Source: Paramecium tetraurelia (taxonomy: Eukaryota; Ciliophora; Oligohymenophorea; Peniculida; Parameciidae). Taken from it: a DNA stretch of 64,000 nucleotides. Position 1 is the first letter of the stretch, and each line of letters starts with the position of its first letter. Location of the stretch: positions 16,033-80,032 of the forward strand of contig NW_001798959.1 of the NCBI RefSeq assembly GCF_000165425.1, given 5' to 3'. Shown piece by piece: positions 59,401 to 64,000 of this stretch. The position numbers and the translations under genes were made by a program. The notes under the pieces were generated by a model that saw only the letters and a program-made list of their open reading frames with translations, did no database searches and was not told the DNA's origin.

Positions 59401-59940
59401 GTAGCTGATGTGAGCAGAGCTTGGGCTTAGGAATATTATAGGTTATTCGATAAGAACTTTATAGATAAGGAATTAGTTTAACAGATGGTAGGTTAAATTC
59501 AACAAGATTACAAGAAGTTGAAAGAGCAGGAGCTTTTTACAAAGGAGGAGGGAAGAGTAAGAAATATAATATGAATTTATAGGTATTTTCTAATTCGGAT
59601 AAGACGCTTAAGAATTTCGAAAGGATTCTGGCTCATGCAAAGAGATCCAATTTGAGATTGCATAAATTTGTGTATCGATCCACTAGATTATTGCAACCAA
59701 GGTAGGTAGCAGTTTCTGGTTCATTTGATGAGAGGAAGGAGAAACACAAGCTGAAGTTCAACCATTTCTCGAAAGTTTGGAATTTTACTCTTAAATTACT
59801 TCCTGGGGAATATTAGTATGAGAATTGATTATATGCTTAGTTACAAATTCTATGTGGATGGAGAATGGATATGCACGGATGATGATCTAAAGGATAATGA
59901 CATTTATGGAAATATAAATAATTTTGTTATTATCTAATGA
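56440..59940 (+). CDS. GT5 glucan (starch/glycogen-type) synthase with amylase-like remnant and CBM48
   Basis: Glucan synthase gene. The N-terminal ~470 residues contain pieces typical of the C-side of a GH13 amylase-like region (YPALIYKR, DIPMTFMGEEEGFAF, HKVLRNGQIVSLSAEHMYGW, LVAINFND) without its catalytic motifs. Then a GT5 domain: TTTGGLGVMVDELTQEL, VSFVGRVTKQKGVHLILEVA, QILVGGPADMKEEY, CDFGLMPSLFEPGGIVQHEF, FKTGGLRDNVHEYD. The C-terminus is a CBM48/AMPK-beta-like glycogen-binding domain: VSGSFDERKEKHKLKFNHF, LKLLPGEYYYKFYVDGEW, DNDIYGNINNFVIIQ. Seven introns (22, 25, 19, 28, 28, 26, 25 nt). Relative to family, one base seems missing at 59211-59218 and one at 59371-59380. With those two the total would be exactly 1110 codons, so sequence error or recent damage is likely. 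Confidence 0.8.
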
Positions 59941-59998
59941 GGGATGTGAAGAATAGATAATTATAATTATAGATATGAATTATGTATTTATATTTGAT

Positions 59999-61910
59999 TC
60001 AGTTTCCAATCTATTTAGAGTTTATTTCAATGTTTAAATCACTGATCAAGTTCTGTTCATCTTCCAAAACCAGCAAATCTCCGTCATTGTCAATCATCCC
60101 GAATTACTTGGGCTTTCTAAATTGCTATGGAGGGGTATCCATAATGTCTTCGGAAGCTGATTCTCTGATTTGTCTCCTGGGAGGTATGATGTTTGAAATG
60201 TCGTCTGTTTCTTCCACTTTCAAATCTTCAAATGGTTACACATCCTCCACTTATGCAGACTCTTGAGATTAGTGTTTGTCTGTACTCACTTTATCTGATT
60301 ATTCTTTTAAAAACTACATGAGTCTATTATTATTATTAGATTCTCGCACCTACTCTTGTGCTCCATTTGAAAATTCTATACAACTATCAAAAACATCCAA
60401 TCTTTCTGTGCTGCATTTCGTTGAACACATCCTACTGGATCTTCTCATTAAATTTGTTTCTTGTTATCAATATGGAAAATTTACTCTCTCTTTTTTATCT
60501 TCTTTGTAAAAAGTTGTCATCCTGTCTTTTCAAGTCCTCCTCAATAACCTTCTAATTTTAATCAGAAGTCTATTGATATCCTGTTATCAAATGTTCTAAA
60601 TTATTTTAACTGTAATCAATCTAATCTTAGATCTCCATTGCAATCTTCGCCTTAGTTTGTCGTTCCCTCTTCTTCTACTCCACACCAACTACTTACTTTC
60701 TATTATTATGGGATACTTACCTTGGCCTTTGCACTCTCTTAACTATTCTCAATACTTCTTGCTTCTTAAACAATCAAACTTTGAGTGTGGGAAGGCGCAA
60801 ATGTACCCTGATCCTGATTTATTTTACGAATGGTCTTCAAAGCTCGTTAACATGCGAACAAAGATTGCAATTTCTCATTAAAATAATATCCCACCGGGTC
60901 CTACATTTAGCTGTTATTCCTTACTTGAATGCTGTCGTAATGCTCTATTAAAACAGCATATAAATCAACTAATTTTTGAATCACATCATATTTGTCTGAG
61001 CCCTATGAGTATCGATCTTCGAAGACAAGTAATTCTTAGAACAGATCATCTATTTAATATGGAATCGAGATGTACTCGTAATTGGCATTCTTGTTGTTTT
61101 AATTAAAATTAATTATTTATACTGTCAAATACAATTACTCCTACTCTTAACCTAACATTTGACTCATCATTATAGTTGAAAAAGTTATTCCCCAACCTTC
61201 AACAACCCATTTCTCACTTAAGTACATTAATTAGGCAACTGGATCCTTTATAACACCTTTCCTTCCTCCTATTCAACCAACTCATCAAGACTCAATAATG
61301 AGTTCTCCTTCGATATCTCAATTAGATCCTTAGTCGCCTTTACAAAATAATCGTTCACAAAACCACAATCTTGATTCTTACATTTTGTCAAATTTTGCAT
61401 TGCCGACAGCAATCCACAATTATACAACGAAACATACACTTCCGAATACTTAAAGTACCCCGATTTAATTCTGGCCTTATGCTACTGCATTCTCCTATCT
61501 TTCAGATCATTCAATTGATAACAAAATCGCTGCATCTCAGTCTTGTACATCAACTTCACCACAACTTCTTTACTCGTTATAATCATCCGGTAAATTTGAA
61601 CTGCATTCTAGAACTGCTCAACCAAATAATAAGTGTTCTCCCTGTATTTCGATATTCCAGTTATCTAATCTAATCTGATCTAGTAATCGATTTCCCACTT
61701 TTATCCTGATTTTATGTTCACCAAAATCACCTTCTGCTATTCGTCGAGAATGTAATTCGTATCAAGCAAAACTGTTTGTTTCGATATTGGGATAGGAATT
61801 TGAATTAATTTAAAAATTTCCTATTCCATCATAAAATTTATATTACTATTGTCAAAATCAATTCTAATTGTTTTAACATCAACTTGTTAATCATTCCTTA
61901 TTTTATGCAT
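59999..61910 (-). CDS. unknown protein with acidic C-terminus
   Basis: Starts MHKIRNDQQVDVKTIRIDFD and runs ~250 residues open: IFKLIQIPIPISKQTVLLDT, QKWEIDYQIRLDQITGISKY, SKEVVVKLMYKTEMQRFCYQ, KCKNQDCGFVNDYFVKATKD. A second block near 61080-60760 reads YISIPYQIDDLFQELLVFED, RYSQGSDKYDVIQKLVDLYA, VLIEHYDSIQVRN, QSLFACQRALKTIRKINQDQ. The C-terminus is acidic with a Pro-Arg motif (DDISNIIPPRRQIRESASED, FGMIDNDGDLLVLEDEQNLI) ending NIEINSKQIGN. Introns near 61140, 60740 and 60350 are needed but not all placed. The beta-rich N-terminus and helical middle do not match a domain I can name. Confidence 0.6.
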
Positions 61911-62001
61911 CCTCCTTTTAGTAACCACTATAAAGATTTGATCTAAGAATCAATAATAATTATTTTTTTCAAATAAATAGAATATATTTATTAATTATAT
62001 A

Positions 62002-63480
62002 TCATTTATCATTTTATTTCAATTCTCTTTTTGCTGCTGCCGTGTATAGCAATGCCTTCAAGAAATTATTTTACAAATTTATCACTTTCGACCCCTGGTA
62101 GAGTATTTCTTAACTCTCCTCAGATAACTCGTAATTTACTGGGACACCAAAAATACTAGGATTCGTTTTTGGATTCCCATCAAAAAATTCATAAGAAGTA
62201 TCATCAAGTGAATTGCTGATCTCAAACTACTCATTTAAAGTTTATTCATTCAATTCCTCATTTTAATTAATTTATTATAAGATTAGATTTAATTATTCTT
62301 ATGATTAATCTTGTTATTATGCTTATTCTTATTATGATTATTTAGACAACTCTTATTATTATCCTGATGATTCTTTTTATTATTCTAACAATTGTTATTA
62401 TTATTCTGATGATTCTTTTTATTATTATTCTGATGATTCTTTTTATTCTTATTATTAATTTAAATCTTAAGTAATCTCTATCTAAGTTTTCTCTGCTGCT
62501 TATTCTTAATCTTATTATTACTTTATAAAGGCCTATTAATCTGAGTTTTGTAAATCTTAATTTTCATTTTAAGTTATATCTTACATACTATTACTTGCAT
62601 CAGTTTTCTTAGCATCAGTATTAATTACTTTATCACTTTGATATTGTTCTTCATTTTTATCAATAAACTTTCTTAAACACTTCTCAAAATTTGTCACAAA
62701 TTCATCTGTTAAAAAGTAAAACTCATAATGAATTTATGAATGTTTATTTTCTTCTGCTTTCAGATATACTTTTGATTCAGGGATAGATTTCAACAATTTT
62801 TTATGGAAAAATATTCTATCAACTAAATTATTTGCTGGAGTATATAATCGTTATGCAAATAAAGGTCTGAATTCTATTTTTCCTTAATATTATTGTTTTA
62901 ATTTTATAACATATTTTTCAATAGACTTATTAGTTTTCCCTAATTTTATCAATTTCTTCTCTTCTCCATTCCAAATTATTTTTGCTGTCGTTTCAACCAC
63001 ATAAAGTAACTACCACTTTTCATCTCGATATTTATAATTGTCAGAAACCGATTAATCAATATCTCTAATCTTATTCATTAATAATCGATCATTTTCTTTG
63101 ATGACCTTCTCATCAGAAAATTCAGGGTTGTTTGACAGCTTAAATAGATACACTAATCGTAAATTCAGATCCTCTTCAATAGTCTCGAAATCATCAATTA
63201 GTTAATTAATCACATCATCCGAAGCTCCCTTTATTGGATTCTTCTAAGCCTGATTCAATATCTAAATAAAAATTGCAGTTGTTATGTAACCACTCTCCTA
63301 ATATTCAATTCCAAAGTGTTTAAACGGAGTTTCCAATCTTAAATAGGATTACGAAAAATTAAGAAAATTGACTTGCTTAGACATTAGTTCGAATTACACT
63401 AAGCAGTCTACCTTATCTAATTTGTAGGTAATATAAATTGCCTACTTACTCTATTTTTCTTGAATCGAATGAATGCTCAT
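62002..63480 (-). CDS. glutamine-rich protein, unknown
   Basis: Intronless frame of 492 residues. MSIHSIQEKQSKQAIYITYK begins a folded-looking N-terminal region (KVDCLVQFELMSKQVNFLNF, GYITTAIFIQILNQAQKNPI, EDLNLRLVYLFKLSNNPEFS, EKWQLLYVVETTAKIIWNGE). A conserved-looking segment KLGKTNKSIEKYVIKLKQQY comes next, followed by a Gln/Glu/Ser low-complexity tract (about residues 300-410, with repeats of KESSEQQQ) and a C-terminal folded stretch (SYEFFDGNPKTNPSIFGVPV, GSKVINLQNNFLKALLYTAA) ending KRELKQNDK. The polyQ is encoded mostly by TAA, so it is invisible under the standard code. No family recognised. Confidence 0.7.
62360..62450 (-). repeat. short tandem repeat encoding KESSEQQQ
   Basis: Plus-strand TGATGATTCTTTTTATTATT recurs three times with small variations, with extra TTATT units between. 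On the minus strand it encodes repeats of Lys-Glu-Ser-Ser-Glu/Gly followed by three or more Gln read from TAA. This is a replication-slippage type microsatellite inside the Gln-rich gene. Confidence 0.75.
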
Positions 63481-64000
63481 TTAATTATTTATTTGATTAT
63501 ATATTTATCATTTAAATTTTAGTACTAACTTTTTATTTTATAGAATACAAATTTATCATAATTCAATTATCTAGATTTGAGATTTAAATATATTTTGTAT
63601 ATGATGGGTCCAATTAGGTTTAATCAGTATAGATCAAAAATTTCAAAGTTGTTTTATAATTTTATTAATTCTCTTAAAAAAATGATTCTGTTGAGATAAT
63701 ATTATATGGGCCAAGAATATTCAAAATGATTTAGTTTACAATACATTCTATTTCAAATGAATCCTAAGAATTTGGATTAATTTATTAATAAAATTAAGAC
63801 TCCATGTTATCAATTTGGTTTTTGTGCTCAAAAATATAAGAAAATGATATAAGGTTTAAGTCTGGAATAAAATTTAATTTTTTTTCTACTTTTTAATTTA
63901 TTTTCAATTAGATGACACTATGAGTTTCAGATATTTTTATAATCTTATTAAAACAATTAATTAATAGTTGAGTTAATAATCGAGCATTTAAATATAGTTT
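63481..64000. other. terminal AT-rich stretch
   Basis: Spacer upstream of the Gln-rich gene. A short plus-strand frame (MNPKNLDQFINKIKTPCYQF..., about 50 residues from 63758) ends in TGA and has no recognised domain; probably chance. The next gene, if any, lies outside the window. Confidence 0.35.

Noticed and set aside
59982-60881. Several plus-strand hydrophobic frames
   Set aside because: They are complements of the acidic minus-strand gene at 59999-61910.

Overview
This window reads as somatic (macronuclear) DNA of a ciliate, almost certainly a Paramecium. Gene-like frames stay open through many TAA and TAG codons, which fall where conserved proteins carry glutamine, and the frames end at TGA. 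Introns are very short (about 17-37 nt, mostly 22-29), start GTA or GTR and usually end TAG. Genes lie on both strands about 30-500 bp apart, and spacers are very AT-rich. Because of this code, most genes look broken under the standard code. I read every gene with TAA/TAG as Gln and removed introns by eye; where the spliced length is a multiple of three and the protein aligns with its family, I say so.

Layout. 0.2-12.5 kb: ciliary CFAP52, a single-pass membrane protein, a decayed stretch, a LITAF zinc-ribbon protein, M18 aspartyl aminopeptidase, an unknown membrane protein, a DHHC palmitoyltransferase, a Ser/Thr kinase and a coiled-coil membrane protein. 13-18.3 kb: histone H2A, mitochondrial succinyl-CoA ligase beta, a casein-kinase-1-like kinase, a small secreted protein and a tiny two-intron gene. 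18.7-21.9 kb: decayed stretches and two lipid-anchor candidates (MGCSQ; and MGAICSCKCC with a pseudokinase-like body). 22.5-30.7 kb: two paralogous large P-loop GTPases on opposite strands around a kinesin-13 whose 5' end lies in an assembly gap (25320-25434). 30.7-38.3 kb: a dead Rab-like gene, a type I membrane protein, coiled-coil proteins and an SLC44 choline-transporter-like gene. 38.4-46.5 kb: coiled-coil and probable cytoskeletal proteins, a doublecortin-Ras fusion gene, and a strictosidine-synthase-like propeller. 47.3-51.4 kb: a heat-shock element, BiP, an unknown basic protein and histone H2B. 51.7-63.5 kb: a small four-helix membrane protein, a large unknown protein, a glucan synthase (amylase-like remnant + GT5 + CBM48), an unknown gene and a polyQ protein.

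Themes: cilia and microtubules (CFAP52, kinesin-13, doublecortin-Ras, coiled-coil genes), membrane signalling and lipid modification (DHHC enzyme, acylated proteins, CaaX GTPase), storage-glucan metabolism, chromatin, and ER folding. Nothing suggests operons; each gene appears separately transcribed. The strongest items for follow-up are the doublecortin-Ras fusion, the inverted GTPase pair, the GT5-CBM48 glucan synthase with two apparent single-base losses, and two 17-nt introns supported by reading frame.
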